From the NCBI GenBank assembly GCA_028023455.1, contig JAQFVV010006508.1:991199-1055198 (forward strand): a stretch of DNA of 64,000 bases, given 5' to 3'. Below, in pieces: positions 1 through 11,879 of the stretch (the first letter of the stretch is position 1; each line of letters opens with the position of its first letter). A program made the position numbers and the translations under genes. The notes beneath the pieces were generated by a model. It made no database searches and had not been told where the DNA came from. It saw nothing but the letters and a program-made list of their open reading frames with translations. This DNA comes from Epiperipatus broadwayi (lineage: Eukaryota; Onychophora; Udeonychophora; Euonychophora; Peripatidae).

Positions 1-3000
1 TTAGAGTTTTCTTGCAATGATATATATTGCAGAGACTTTTATTATATGGTGATTCTGAACTGAGATCAGACCCATATAAATATCTAGCTTGCTAGGCTGG
101 GTTTGAAGACTTTACCGGTCTGAAAAATTCACGCTTGCAATCTGATAGAAACGTTTTGCATAAACACTTGAGAGTCAGTGTTTTAGATCTAGTTTCTATA
201 CTCTATCTCCCACTGAGGATAGCAAACCAGCTTGAAATCAGCTGATCTGGGAGTGAGCAAATGAAAGAGGTAGTTAATTTCTGACTCTTTTTTCGTTTAT
301 GTAAAACAAATCTTACACTTGTTCGGCGGTTTTGGTATAGCGCCATCTTTTGGACATAAATAACAAGTGATAGCAGGTTACGTGATTAACTTGTATTTGT
401 TTTTTCATAAATGTACCTTTAGAGTTTTCTTGCAATGATATATATTGCAGAGACTTTTATTATATGGTGATTCTGAACTGAGATCAGACCCATATAAATA
501 TCTAGCTTGCTAGGCTGGGTTTGAAGACTTTACCGGTCTGAAAAATTCACGCTTGCAATCTGATAGAAACGTTTTGCATAAACACTTGAGAGTCAGTGTT
601 TTAGATCTAGTTTCTATACTCTATCTCCCACTGAGGATAGCAAACCAGCTTGAAATCAGCTGATCTGGGAGTGAGCAAATGAAAGAGGTAGTTAATTTCT
701 GACTCTTTTTTCGTTTATGTAAAACAAATCTTACACTTGTTCGGCGGTTTTGGTATAGCGCCATCTTTTGGACATAAATAACAAGTGATAGCAGGTTACG
801 TGATTAACTTGTATTTGTTTTTTCATAAATGTACCTTTAGAGTTTTCTTGCAATGATATATATTGCAGAGACTTTTATTATATGGTGATTCTGAACTGAG
901 ATCAGACCCATATAAATATCTAGCTTGCTAGGCTGGGTTTGAAGACTTTACCGGTCTGAAAAATTCACGCTTGCAATCTGATAGAAACGTTTTGCATAAA
1001 CACTTGAGAGTCAGTGTTTTAGATCTAGTTTCTATACTCTATCTCCCACTGAGGATAGCAAACCAGCTTGAAATCAGCTGATCTGGGAGTGAGCAAATGA
1101 AAGAGGTAGTTAATTTCTGACTCTTTTTTCGTTTATGTAAAACAAATCTTACACTTGTTCGGCGGTTTTGGTATAGCGCCATCTTTTGGACATAAATAAC
1201 AAGTGATAGCAGGTTACGTGATTAACTTGTATTTGTTTTTTCATAAATGTACCTTTAGAGTTTTCTTGCAATGATATATATTGCAGAGACTTTTATTATA
1301 TGGTGATTCTGAACTGAGATCAGACCCATATAAATATCTAGCTTGCTAGGCTGGGTTTGAAGACTTTACCGGTCTGAAAAATTCACGCTTGCAATCTGAT
1401 AGAAACGTTTTGCATAAACACTTGAGAGTCAGTGTTTTAGATCTAGTTTCTATACTCTATCTCCCACTGAGGATAGCAAACCAGCTTGAAATCAGCTGAT
1501 CTGGGAGTGAGCAAATGAAAGAGGTAGTTAATTTCTGACTCTTTTTTCGTTTATGTAAAACAAATCTTACACTTGTTCGGCGGTTTTGGTATAGCGCCAT
1601 CTTTTGGACATAAATAACAAGTGATAGCAGGTTACGTGATTAACTTGTATTTGTTTTTTCATAAATGTACCTTTAGAGTTTTCTTGCAATGATATATATT
1701 GCAGAGACTTTTATTATATGGTGATTCTGAACTGAGATCAGACCCATATAAATATCTAGCTTGCTAGGCTGGGTTTGAAGACTTTACCGGTCTGAAAAAT
1801 TCACGCTTGCAATCTGATAGAAACGTTTTGCATAAACACTTGAGAGTCAGTGTTTTAGATCTAGTTTCTATACTCTATCTCCCACTGAGGATAGCAAACC
1901 AGCTTGAAATCAGCTGATCTGGGAGTGAGCAAATGAAAGAGGTAGTTAATTTCTGACTCTTTTTTCGTTTATGTAAAACAAATCTTACACTTGTTCGGCG
2001 GTTTTGGTATAGCGCCATCTTTTGGACATAAATAACAAGTGATAGCAGGTTACGTGATTAACTTGTATTTGTTTTTTCATAAATGTACCTTTAGAGTTTT
2101 CTTGCAATGATATATATTGCAGAGACTTTTATTATATGGTGATTCTGAACTGAGATCAGACCCATATAAATATCTAGCTTGCTAGGCTGGGTTTGAAGAC
2201 TTTACCGGTCTGAAAAATTCACGCTTGCAATCTGATAGAAACGTTTTGCATAAACACTTGAGAGTCAGTGTTTTAGATCTAGTTTCTATACTCTATCTCC
2301 CACTGAGGATAGCAAACCAGCTTGAAATCAGCTGATCTGGGAGTGAGCAAATGAAAGAGGTAGTTAATTTCTGACTCTTTTTTCGTTTATGTAAAACAAA
2401 TCTTACACTTGTTCGGCGGTTTTGGTATAGCGCCATCTTTTGGACATAAATAACAAGTGATAGCAGGTTACGTGATTAACTTGTATTTGTTTTTTCATAA
2501 ATGTACCTTTAGAGTTTTCTTGCAATGATATATATTGCAGAGACTTTTATTATATGGTGATTCTGAACTGAGATCAGACCCATATAAATATCTAGCTTGC
2601 TAGGCTGGGTTTGAAGACTTTACCGGTCTGAAAAATTCACGCTTGCAATCTGATAGAAACGTTTTGCATAAACACTTGAGAGTCAGTGTTTTAGATCTAG
2701 TTTCTATACTCTATCTCCCACTGAGGATAGCAAACCAGCTTGAAATCAGCTGATCTGGGAGTGAGCAAATGAAAGAGGTAGTTAATTTCTGACTCTTTTT
2801 TCGTTTATGTAAAACAAATCTTACACTTGTTCGGCGGTTTTGGTATAGCGCCATCTTTTGGACATAAATAACAAGTGATAGCAGGTTACGTGATTAACTT
2901 GTATTTGTTTTTTCATAAATGTACCTTTAGAGTTTTCTTGCAATGATATATATTGCAGAGACTTTTATTATATGGTGATTCTGAACTGAGATCAGACCCA

Positions 3001-4538
3001 TATAAATATCTAGCTTGCTAGGCTGGGTTTGAAGACTTTACCGGTCTGAAAAATTCACGCTTGCAATCTGATAGAAACGTTTTGCATAAACACTTGAGAG
3101 TCAGTGTTTTAGATCTAGTTTCTATACTCTATCTCCCACTGAGGATAGCAAACCAGCTTGAAATCAGCTGATCTGGGAGTGAGCAAATGAAAGAGGTAGT
3201 TAATTTCTGACTCTTTTTTCGTTTATGTAAAACAAATCTTACACTTGTTCGGCGGTTTTGGTATAGCGCCATCTTTTGGACATAAATAACAAGTGATAGC
3301 AGGTTACGTGATTAACTTGTATTTGTTTTTTCATAAATGTACCTTTAGAGTTTTCTTGCAATGATATATATTGCAGAGACTTTTATTATATGGTGATTCT
3401 GAACTGAGATCAGACCCATATAAATATCTAGCTTGCTAGGCTGGGTTTGAAGACTTTACCGGTCTGAAAAATTCACGCTTGCAATCTGATAGAAACGTTT
3501 TGCATAAACACTTGAGAGTCAGTGTTTTAGATCTAGTTTCTATACTCTATCTCCCACTGAGGATAGCAAACCAGCTTGAAATCAGCTGATCTGGGAGTGA
3601 GCAAATGAAAGAGGTAGTTAATTTCTGACTCTTTTTTCGTTTATGTAAAACAAATCTTACACTTGTTCGGCGGTTTTGGTATAGCGCCATCTTTTGGACA
3701 TAAATAACAAGTGATAGCAGGTTACGTGATTAACTTGTATTTGTTTTTTCATAAATGTACCTTTAGAGTTTTCTTGCAATGATATATATTGCAGAGACTT
3801 TTATTATATGGTGATTCTGAACTGAGATCAGACCCATATAAATATCTAGCTTGCTAGGCTGGGTTTGAAGACTTTACCGGTCTGAAAAATTCACGCTTGC
3901 AATCTGATAGAAACGTTTTGCATAAACACTTGAGAGTCAGTGTTTTAGATCTAGTTTCTATACTCTATCTCCCACTGAGGATAGCAAACCAGCTTGAAAT
4001 CAGCTGATCTGGGAGTGAGCAAATGAAAGAGGTAGTTAATTTCTGACTCTTTTTTCGTTTATGTAAAACAAATCTTACACTTGTTCGGCGGTTTTGGTAT
4101 AGCGCCATCTTTTGGACATAAATAACAAGTGATAGCAGGTTACGTGATTAACTTGTATTTGTTTTTTCATAAATGTACCTTTAGAGTTTTCTTGCAATGA
4201 TATATATTGCAGAGACTTTTATTATATGGTGATTCTGAACTGAGATCAGACCCATATAAATATCTAGCTTGCTAGGCTGGGTTTGAAGACTTTACCGGTC
4301 TGAAAAATTCACGCTTGCAATCTGATAGAAACGTTTTGCATAAACACTTGAGAGTCAGTGTTTTAGATCTAGTTTCTATACTCTATCTCCCACTGAGGAT
4401 AGCAAACCAGCTTGAAATCAGCTGATCTGGGAGTGAGCAAATGAAAGAGGTAGTTAATTTCTGACTCTTTTTTCGTTTATGTAAAACAAATCTTACACTT
4501 GTTCGGCGGTTTTGGTATAGCGCCATCTTTTGGACATA
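1..4538 (+). repeat. 418-bp satellite array, '+' orientation (10 full copies plus one partial)
   Basis: Monomers begin at 1, 419, 837, 1255, 1673, 2091, 2509, 2927, 3345, 3763 and 4181, an exact 418-bp period. I saw no difference between the ten full copies. The eleventh stops at 4538, where the monomer runs directly into a TA tract. Within the monomer are several short palindromes: a near-perfect one of about 19 bp at monomer positions 13-31, CTAGC/GCTAG near 80-95, TAGATCTA, and ATCAGCTGAT containing an E-box. There is no sustained reading frame. All copies carry T at monomer position 40, where the opposite-orientation array carries G. The array continues off the left edge. Confidence 0.97.
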
Positions 4539-4799
4539 TATATATATATATATAAGTGCCAACCAGTAACCATCTAAACATTCACAGTAATATATATATA
4601 TATATGTTCTTGTCATTGCAGTTGTTATTACTATGAGATTATTTATATGGTATACAAACATGGATGGTCTGATCACCAACACACATTAGCCAGTGTTGTG
4701 GAGAGCTTATTGTCTTTTTATCACTGAGATTAAGAACATTTTTTCCAATATATACAATCATGCCAGACAAAAATAAATCCTGACTGTTATTCCCAGGAG
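4539..4799. other. TA-microsatellite junction and 5' flank of the LINE relic
   Basis: Two (TA)n tracts (4537-4554 and near 4591-4605) join the satellite to the 5' flank of the RTE relic. The mirrored copy lies at about 24000-24201. No gene is seen. Confidence 0.6.
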
Positions 4800-7652
4800 G
4801 CTGTAAAGTCACCAACCATGGCAGCAGTTGGTGGCTGAAAGTGGAGGGTGCTAGGAATCCCCTGATTGCAGACTCAGGCTTCCATTATACAATGAGTTTT
4901 TATTTAGGTATTTACAACTGCAGATCACTTTCAAGTGAAAGAAAATTGGATGACCTATATTATATTAATTGAGATATTATTGGACTTTGTGAAGTTAAAA
5001 GAAAATGTGAAGAAACAGTTGATTTAAAAGTGGACATATACTATACTATAAAAGCACAAATATTGGAAATACGAGGGGAGTAGCATTCAATATAAATAAA
5101 AATGGAAGATTAACATTGTGGACATTGATGGTATATCAGTAAGATTAATTTTACAACTTATTAGCAGATATCAATTCAGATATTTCAGCTTTATGCCCCA
5201 ACATGTTCTCATAGTGATGATAGTAGTAAAATATATTTATATGGATGTACAAAAGGTTTTTGATCAGAGTAAACAACTTTTTAAAATTGTCATGGGATAC
5301 TTTAATGCTAGAATTGGTAAACAAATGTAAGATGAAAATGATATGGGTAATTTTGATTATGGTACTAGAAATGAGAGAGGACATAAACTTGTGAAGTTTA
5401 CAGAAAAAGAAAAATCTTTATATTATGAATTCTTTTTTTGAGAAAAATATTAAAAACAAATGGACATGGAGGCATATAAATGAAGGTGCAGCAGAATTGG
5501 ATTATATTTTTATGCAGAGAAAATACATATTTCAAGATTGTTATGTTCTTAATAAAATTAACACTGGAAGTGATCATTGATATGTAAGATGTAAAATACA
5601 TGTTAATGCAAAACTACAGAGACAAAAATTATTAAAAAAAACAATATTTACAGTTGATATTCCTAGTCCTCAGAAACATTCTAATGAATTTAAATTAGAA
5701 CTTACAAATCGGTTTCAAGTATTAGTAGATTTTGAATATGATTCAGATTTGAATGAAATTATTAGGAAAATAACTGATACAATTTTAAAAACTGCAACAA
5801 ACATAGCTCGTAGTAAAAACCAGAATTGACCAATAAATTTTTTACTGAGACTAGAGTATTTATGAACTAAAAAGGAATATGAGGATATACAACAATGATG
5901 CAATAAAAAAGATTGAATATCTCGAAAAAAGTTGAAAATGAAATAAGAAAGTATAATTATGAATGAGCAAAGAAAGCTGTAGAAGAGAATAAAATTCTAA
6001 AGAGTGTAAAACAACATTTTAGTATTGGTAAAATTTTTTTATCTGTAATAAGAAAAAAGGATAAAATTATTACAAAAAAAGGGATGACATCATGAAATGT
6101 GTAGAAGACATTAATCAAAAATTATGTAGTAATAAAGAACAAGTCTTTCCTTTAGCTATTATATTTTCTGAATTGCCCCCAATTTTGAATGAGGAAGTGA
6201 GACATGCAATTAAATTTGTAAAAAAGGGAAGTGCCCAGGTAATGATGTAATTATAATTGATATATTAAAAAAAGCAGGTGAAGAAATATATAATTTTTTA
6301 GCAAAGTTATGTACCAAGTGTTTAAATGATAAAGATGTACCAGATGATTGGAAGAAGGCAGTATGAATTTTAATATTTAAAAAAGGTGATAAAGAAGATA
6401 TTACAAATTAGAGACCTTTCAGTCTTTATCAGTTTTATACAAAATTTTTACTAAGATATTTACAACTTGTCTACAGAAAACACTGGATTTCCACCAACCA
6501 AAAGAACAAGCTGGATTTAAAAGTGGTTTAGTACAGTAGATTATATCCAGGTATTGATAAGGCAAATGAATATGAGTTGCCATTATGCTTAGAATTTATA
6601 GAAGATTAAAAGACATTTGATTTTTTAAATATTTTTTTAGTCATTAAAGCATTGGATCATCAAGGTGTAGATCCAGAATATTGTCATATTTTAAAGAATA
6701 TTTATAAACATGCAACAGCAACAATTAGATAAACATAATGATAGTGGGGAAATCAACATTGAAAAGAGGGTAAGACAGGGTGACTCCATATTTTCAAAAC
6801 ATTTTTCCGCAGTGCTGCAAGAAATATTTTATTGATTAAAATGGCATGTTAAAAGAGTGAAAGTAAATGGAGATTATTTAAGTCATTTAGATTTTGCAGA
6901 TGATGTAGTTATTTTTGCAAATAATGCTTGAGAGTTACTGGAAATGTTGCAGGAGTTATCACATGAAAGTATGAAACTATGACTAAAGATAAATGTTAAA
7001 AAGACTAAAGTATTTTTAATAGATTTTTCAAAATATTAAAATATAGATTGATTATGATGAGTTAGAAGAAGATAACAGTTACAAATACCTTGGTCAGATT
7101 AATAATATAGATGGAAACATAATGTATGAATTTATTCATAGAATTAAACTTGGTTGGAGTACTTTTGTTAGAAATAACTTGTTACTAAAAGGAAATATGC
7201 CTATGTGTTTGAAAAGGAAGGTTTCTAATAAATGTGTTTTGCAAGTTCTTATTTATGGATCTGAGACTTGGACACTTAATAGAAGAGCAATAAAGACACT
7301 TCAGACAACTCAAAGTAGTTTGGAGAAATGCATGTTGGGAATAACAAGAGATTGAAAACACAATGTATGGGTGAGAGAACAAACAGGTGTTACTGACCTT
7401 ATTGAAAAAATTAAAAGACTGAAGTGCTGTTGGGCTGGACATATTGATAGAAGAGATTGTAATTGATGGACAATTAAAATTTTGAACTGGATTCCAAAAG
7501 ATTCTAAAAGACCCACAACAGAGAACACATGTGAGATGGATGGATGAGATAAGAAAGGATGCAATGGTGATGTGGAGAAGAGAAGCTAAAGATAGGAAAA
7601 GTTGGATTAAACTTATAGTGACCATCTTGCAGTGGATTGATAATGGTTGATG
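4800..7652 (+). pseudogene. RTE-type non-LTR retrotransposon (LINE) relic, left palindrome arm
   Basis: This is a decayed endonuclease-reverse transcriptase of the RTE kind, often annotated 'craniofacial development protein 2-like'. Intact families nick DNA and reverse-transcribe their own RNA at the target. In order, I can read: an APE endonuclease start (NCRSLSSE then GLCEVKRK, 4904-5010); FNARIGK at 5301-5321, where the usual preceding GD has become GY; TRNERGHKLVK at 5361-5396; NTGSDH at 5560-5577 followed at once by a stop; KKGDKEDI near 6380; the reverse transcriptase catalytic FADD at 6893-6904; YLGQI near 7090; and YGSETWTLNRRAIKTLQTTQSS from about 7253. Many stops and frameshifts break it, so it cannot be active. 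The 3' end, TTGATGA followed by (TA)n at 7653-7670, fits RTE tails. The longest surviving frames are 5118-5330 and 7122-7355. A more damaged mirror copy lies at 21277-24000. Confidence 0.88.
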
Positions 7653-7670
7653 ATATATATATATATATAG
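7653..7670. repeat. TA microsatellite at the LINE 3' end
   Basis: About 18 bp of alternating TA directly follow the TTGATGA end of the RTE relic. The next repeat family starts immediately afterwards. Confidence 0.85.
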
Positions 7671-8460
7671 TACCGAAGTACATTGATATTTATTTAATTG
7701 TATGAGTCCCATGTTTTAAAATATAAAAATTTAAAATTAAGAGAATAAAATATAAAAACTAAAGAGTAGGGAGGAGGGGGAACTTGTTATTAAATAAAAT
7801 AAACTGTAAAACAGTGTTTAAAATAATACTTTTTTTGTTTAAAAGAGAAAAAAAGTATTGTAATAAAAAGTGATTTAATATTCTTTAAATGAATTTATAA
7901 TAAAATAATAAAGAGATTTTGTTTTATCTTTTAATAAAATAATTAAATATATGTGTGCATGTGTATGTAATTTTTAATAAAAAATAGAAGAAAAAGCTGA
8001 TTTTATTTCATGAGACTAAAGACACTGCTGCAAATAAAGTATTCCATTCTTTAAAACAGAATAAAATTACTCAACTTTTGATCAATCAAGGACTGAATTT
8101 TTCATTTTAATAAAAGATTTTTTGACGTAATATCTCCGAAAAATGTAGCATTGTTAAAACCAATGTGGTGTGCAGTTGACCAAAGTCACACTATGCATTT
8201 AAGACCTGCAATTAGTTCAGAAAGTGATCATGTTTAACTGGACTAAATGAACAATGGAGTGCTGGTTTGCCAAACCAGCCATAAATATCATACCATGTCA
8301 CAGGATCTACGGAGGAGTCATTTACTGGTCGTCAATGAGATAAAAAAATAATTCCATTATGCTGATTCCATTGTATTAAAAAAATCCTAGGTAATTATTT
8401 GACTTTGATATTTTAACATTCCTGATTTCTTCTTAAAATAAGGGATAGACTTTATTAAAA
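7671..8460 (+). repeat. AT-rich dispersed repeat, copy A
   Basis: About 790 bp that starts GTACCGAAGTACATT and recurs with modest divergence at 11880-12700 (copy B, same orientation) and partly at 12700-13165 (copy C, inverted). Landmarks shared by copies A and B include a G-rich GGGAGGAGGGGG-like stretch, TGTGGTGTGCAGTTGACC, and a segment ending in ACTGGTC. There is no coding potential. The family was not recognised; it may be a non-autonomous transposon. Mirrored near 20500-21235. Confidence 0.75.
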
Positions 8461-9428
8461 GAACATTGAACTTTATGAATTAAATTTTAAAAAAAAAGAA
8501 TAACTTTAATTTTCAAAAGATAGTATTTACAATAATAATAAATAAGTAAAATCAGCTTCTATTATTAAATAATATTTTTGAAACAATGGCATGCACATAT
8601 GCATGATTTGATTTTTTTTTAAAAAAAGATACATAAAATGTAATGTAATATGTATAATTTATTTGCCAAAGTAATATATTAAAATGCTTTATTTTTTTAA
8701 AAAGTGTGTGTGTTTCATTAAAAGATAAAATGATTAATTTATTTTATTTAAAAAAACACTTAAATTATTTTTTTTTAAATATTTATGTTTATTTTGATAT
8801 GTATGAGTAAGTATAAATATTTATTTTTCTTAATAAAAGTACGAGGGAAATAATCTATTTAGTGATAATAGTATTTTAGAAAAGATTTGCTAAGTTAAAG
8901 ATATAAAGTTTCGGCAGTCAGTATAATGTTGTTATTATTGGTTTTAAAGGATAGAAGTATTATTTTGAATGGTTCGGAAAATATTTTTAGTTTCTTTGTA
9001 AAAGTAGTAGTAGCTTCGAGGGGGCATTTAAGATACCATTTGTTTGTCTATTAGTGGATGGTTGGAAACCAATGACCTAGTGGGGATTTTAAAGTTACCA
9101 AATTATGCTAATCAGATAGACATGCTAATTCTAATATAATTAGCTGGCACCTAAAAGATTTTTCTTTCTTCTTTAAAAAATAAAAATAAAGTATTTGTTT
9201 GGTCAGTGTATATTTGGTAGTCAAGTGTTAATTGTTATTGGTTGTTCACTACTGATGATAGTTGACACTTTACCTGAAAACCAACTTTTTTCTGGAAGGG
9301 AAGTTTAGGAGGACACAGCATAATAAAATATTAAGTAATATTTTTTGTCTATAGTTGTTGTTGTTTCCCGTAGTTTAATTAGTAAAGTTTAAGTGGTAAT
9401 TTGTTTAGTATTAAGAAGAGGAGGTGGG
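8461..9428. other. AT-rich intergenic sequence, possible decayed LTR at its right end
   Basis: There are no supportable genes. It is mostly A/T runs. It ends against a primer-binding-site-like motif at 9429, so part of 8900-9428 could be an old LTR, but no second LTR was found. Confidence 0.35.
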
Positions 9429-9449
9429 GATTTGGCACCCAATGTGGGG
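9429..9449 (+). other. Possible LTR-retrotransposon primer-binding-site relic
   Basis: TTGGCACCCAATGTGGGGC resembles the TGGCGCCCAACGTGGGGC-type primer-binding sites found just inside the 5' LTR of many Ty3/gypsy-like elements (recalled from general knowledge). No gag or pol follows it here. The mirror site in the right arm is not preserved. Confidence 0.3.
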
Positions 9450-9469
9450 CAAAGCTGGTTTATTTGGTG

Positions 9470-10000
9470 CATCAGCATGGCTCGAGAACTCAATGTTTCA
9501 AGTGGAAGAACTGCCAGAAGTTGTAGATTGAAGGGGTATATAGATAGTTGGATGTTTATTAGGTGTCGTAACATGGCCCAAAATTTGATGTTTTAAGTGA
9601 AGGAACTGGTGGAATTTGTAGTTTGGAGGGGCAAATAGCAAATTAACATAGATAGTTGGATGTTTAATAGGTGCAGTAATGGGGCCCAAAATTTGACATT
9701 TAAAGTGGAGAAACTGATAGAAGTTGTAGGTTAGAAGGGCATTTGGAACTTTAACATAGATAGTTGGACATTTAATAGGTATAGTAACATGGCCTGTGAT
9801 TACTTGTTTAAGTGATAGGACCATAGTTGAATGGTCGTTTGGCACATTAACATAGGAGCAATGTAAAGGATAATTTAAAGGAGCCTGAAAATAGTTGTAG
9901 CAAATGATAGGATTACTATAAAACATAGTTGAGAATTTATTTGGTGAATCAACATGGCTTGAAATTGGTTGTTTAAATAGAATTAACAACTTGAATTGTA
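9470..10000 (+). repeat. Degenerate ~108-bp tandem repeat (minisatellite)
   Basis: The core TAGATAGTTGGA occurs at 9540, 9649 and 9757, giving a period near 108 bp. Each copy also carries a CATGGCCCAAAATTTGA-like block, an AAGTGGAGAAACTG-like block and a GTTGTAG block. About five diverged copies can be followed, the last two poorly. Reading frames on both strands here are by-products of the repeat. Mirrored at about 19085-19620. Confidence 0.75.
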
Positions 10001-10439
10001 GTTAGTTGTTTAGATGGTGGGTCAAGGTTGACTGTTGTTAATATAGGAAATATTTGTTGAAGAGAAGTTTAAGAAATGTATTGGAAGTACTTGTATTTTT
10101 TTCCCGAACTGGCTAGCTGTGGTATATGATAAAAGGTTGATTTTCGTGGATGTTAAATGTAGGAATATAATTTTTTAAGATACAAAAATAAAACACACTC
10201 TGAATGAGGAAGATAGATGAACATGAGGCATAGAATTTGAACTAAGAGGGTGGAGGTTGCCTGTATATATGTTTGTAAATTTTAAAAGATTTTTTTTTGT
10301 GATCGGTTAAAATAATACTAGATAAATTGGATTGAAAGAAAGAGCCACCTGATCGATTATAGAATAGAATTATACTAGGATGAAAATTCTAGTGAATAAA
10401 TAGGAATACACATGCACAGTTAAACAAATGTTGGTGCTT
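10001..10439. other. AT-rich spacer, no gene seen
   Basis: Only AT-rich sequence between the minisatellite and the TIR-bounded segment. No coding, RNA or repeat signal can be supported. Confidence 0.5.
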
Positions 10440-10679
10440 GTCTTATAGATAAAGATGCCATTATATGGCACCATTTTCATGCTAAAACTATAAAATATGA
10501 CCATTCCCAGGCCATTAATTATAAGAATTTTGCTGTGCTTTTTTGTAATGTAAAAATAAAAACAAAACAAAATCATCTTTTATAAATATTATTTTTTATT
10601 AACATATACAATTTAAATGATAATTATAAATGTAAAATAAAATCAACAAATTATAATTTGATTCATGTTTTTTTTTATC

Positions 10680-10800
10680 ATATATTTTTTAATTGTGTTA
10701 CGGCTATTTTTTATCAATTTTCTAACAGATATTTTTTTACTTGTGTTACGGATTTTTTTTTATCAATTTTCTATCAGATATTTTTTTACTTGTGTTACGA
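10680..10800 (+). repeat. ~60-bp tandem repeat, two copies
   Basis: The block GATATTTTTTTACTTGTGTTACGG, followed by TTTTTATCAATTTTCTA, is repeated head to tail about twice, with a third, weaker start. It lies inside the TIR-bounded segment. Confidence 0.6.
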
Positions 10801-10964
10801 CTTTTTTGTTGTTGTTGTTTAACTAAAAAATAATAATCGTAATAAAAAGTAAAATTTCTTAGTCTATTTTTATTTTTTTAGTCTTCTTTTTACTTTTTTT
10901 ACAGACAAAGAGATATTACGGCTATTTTTTACTTCAAATAGAATGACAATAAAAAGTAAAAGTT

Positions 10965-11075
10965 GTTACAGTTAGGTTTAGAGTTAGATTTAGGGTTAGT
11001 TTTAGGATTAGTTTTAGGGTTAGGTTTAGAGTTATTTTTTGGGTTAGGTTTAGGGTTAGTTTTTTGGGTTAGTGT
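10965..11075 (+). repeat. Degenerate TTAGGG-like interstitial telomeric repeat
   Basis: About 110 bp of interspersed TTAGGG, TTTAGGG and TTTAGAG units separated by T-rich spacers. TTAGGG is the telomere repeat of vertebrates, molluscs and annelids, and TTAGG that of many arthropods. The degenerate form shows this is not a functional telomere. The mirrored version is AACCCTAAA-like at 18015-18095. Confidence 0.7.
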
Positions 11076-11879
11076 TCTGATGTTTGTAATGCTAAAATAA
11101 AAAAATTCAAAATCATAACCGTACTCGGACAAGAGAAGGAAACTCAAACTATTTTAAACAACAACAAATACATTTAAATGTCTTCTTTACTTATTAAACA
11201 TGTTTATAAAATTTGCTTTTTATGAAATTTACAAAATATTGTGTATATTTGTACTTTTCTTACTGGATATTTTTTTGGTACCGCTCTTTTTTAATTCAAA
11301 AATATACACATGGTAAAATCTTTTTTTGTCTCATGGATTGTTGCGAACAGTATGTTACTTGATGCATTACCTAATTGCAACTCACTAAAAACATAGATAT
11401 TTAACATTTTCCCCAATTAAAACTTCAACAGAGTACATTGTAAAAAGTTTTAGAATTATTACTTTAAAAAATCTGAACATTTCAATACTTTATAATAAAA
11501 AAAAATCCAATGAAAACAACATTTTCCTCCAATTCACATACAAACTCTCTCATCAAGCTGTAACTATTTTATAAACTGTGCAAATTTGGAAAATGTAATT
11601 GCTGCAATGCACCATACCTGCTCTACTGTGACACAACATAGCTTTTGCATTCTGTAGCACAACAAAAAAGTTGTATTATAGAAAATGCGGGTTCGAACAT
11701 GTCAGCCACAGAAACAGCATTTTTATGTGTTTTAGCATGAAAACCATGCCATAGAGTGGCATCTTTAGCTATAAGATGAGTACCCAAATGTTAAATAAAT
11801 AAAGCTAGATTGTTTATAGGTTTAATTCTGGGAAAAGTAAAATGTTCAGACTGAAATATTAGTTTCAGAGGAGGGATAG

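Larger units (their letters stand above)
10440..11790. mobile_element. Possible TIR-bounded non-autonomous element carrying telomere-like repeats
   Basis: The left end (about 10447-10500: AAAGATGCCATTATATGGCA, then TTTTCATGCTAAAAC) is matched in inverted orientation by the right end (about 11725-11780, which reads as TTTTAGCATGAAAACCATGCC then GGCATCTTTA on the '+' strand). Such inverted ends suggest a non-autonomous DNA transposon or fold-back element of about 1.35 kb. The interior has no transposase, only AT-rich sequence, a 60-bp tandem repeat and degenerate telomere-like repeats. Its mirror image is at about 17340-18600. No target-site duplication was confirmed. Confidence 0.5.

Noticed and set aside
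301-353. CENP-B box in the satellite
   Set aside because: TTCGGCGGTTTTGG superficially resembles the start of the box but lacks the required A and CGGG positions.
1-4538. CRISPR-like array
   Set aside because: The repeat unit is contiguous and identical over 418 bp with no variable spacers, in an animal-type genome.
7185-7712. 175-codon minus-strand frame
   Set aside because: Antisense shadow of the RTE reverse transcriptase C-terminal region.
11685-11705. tRNA B-box-like GGGTTCGAAC, possible SINE
   Set aside because: No A box at the right distance, no tRNA-like fold and no SINE tail.
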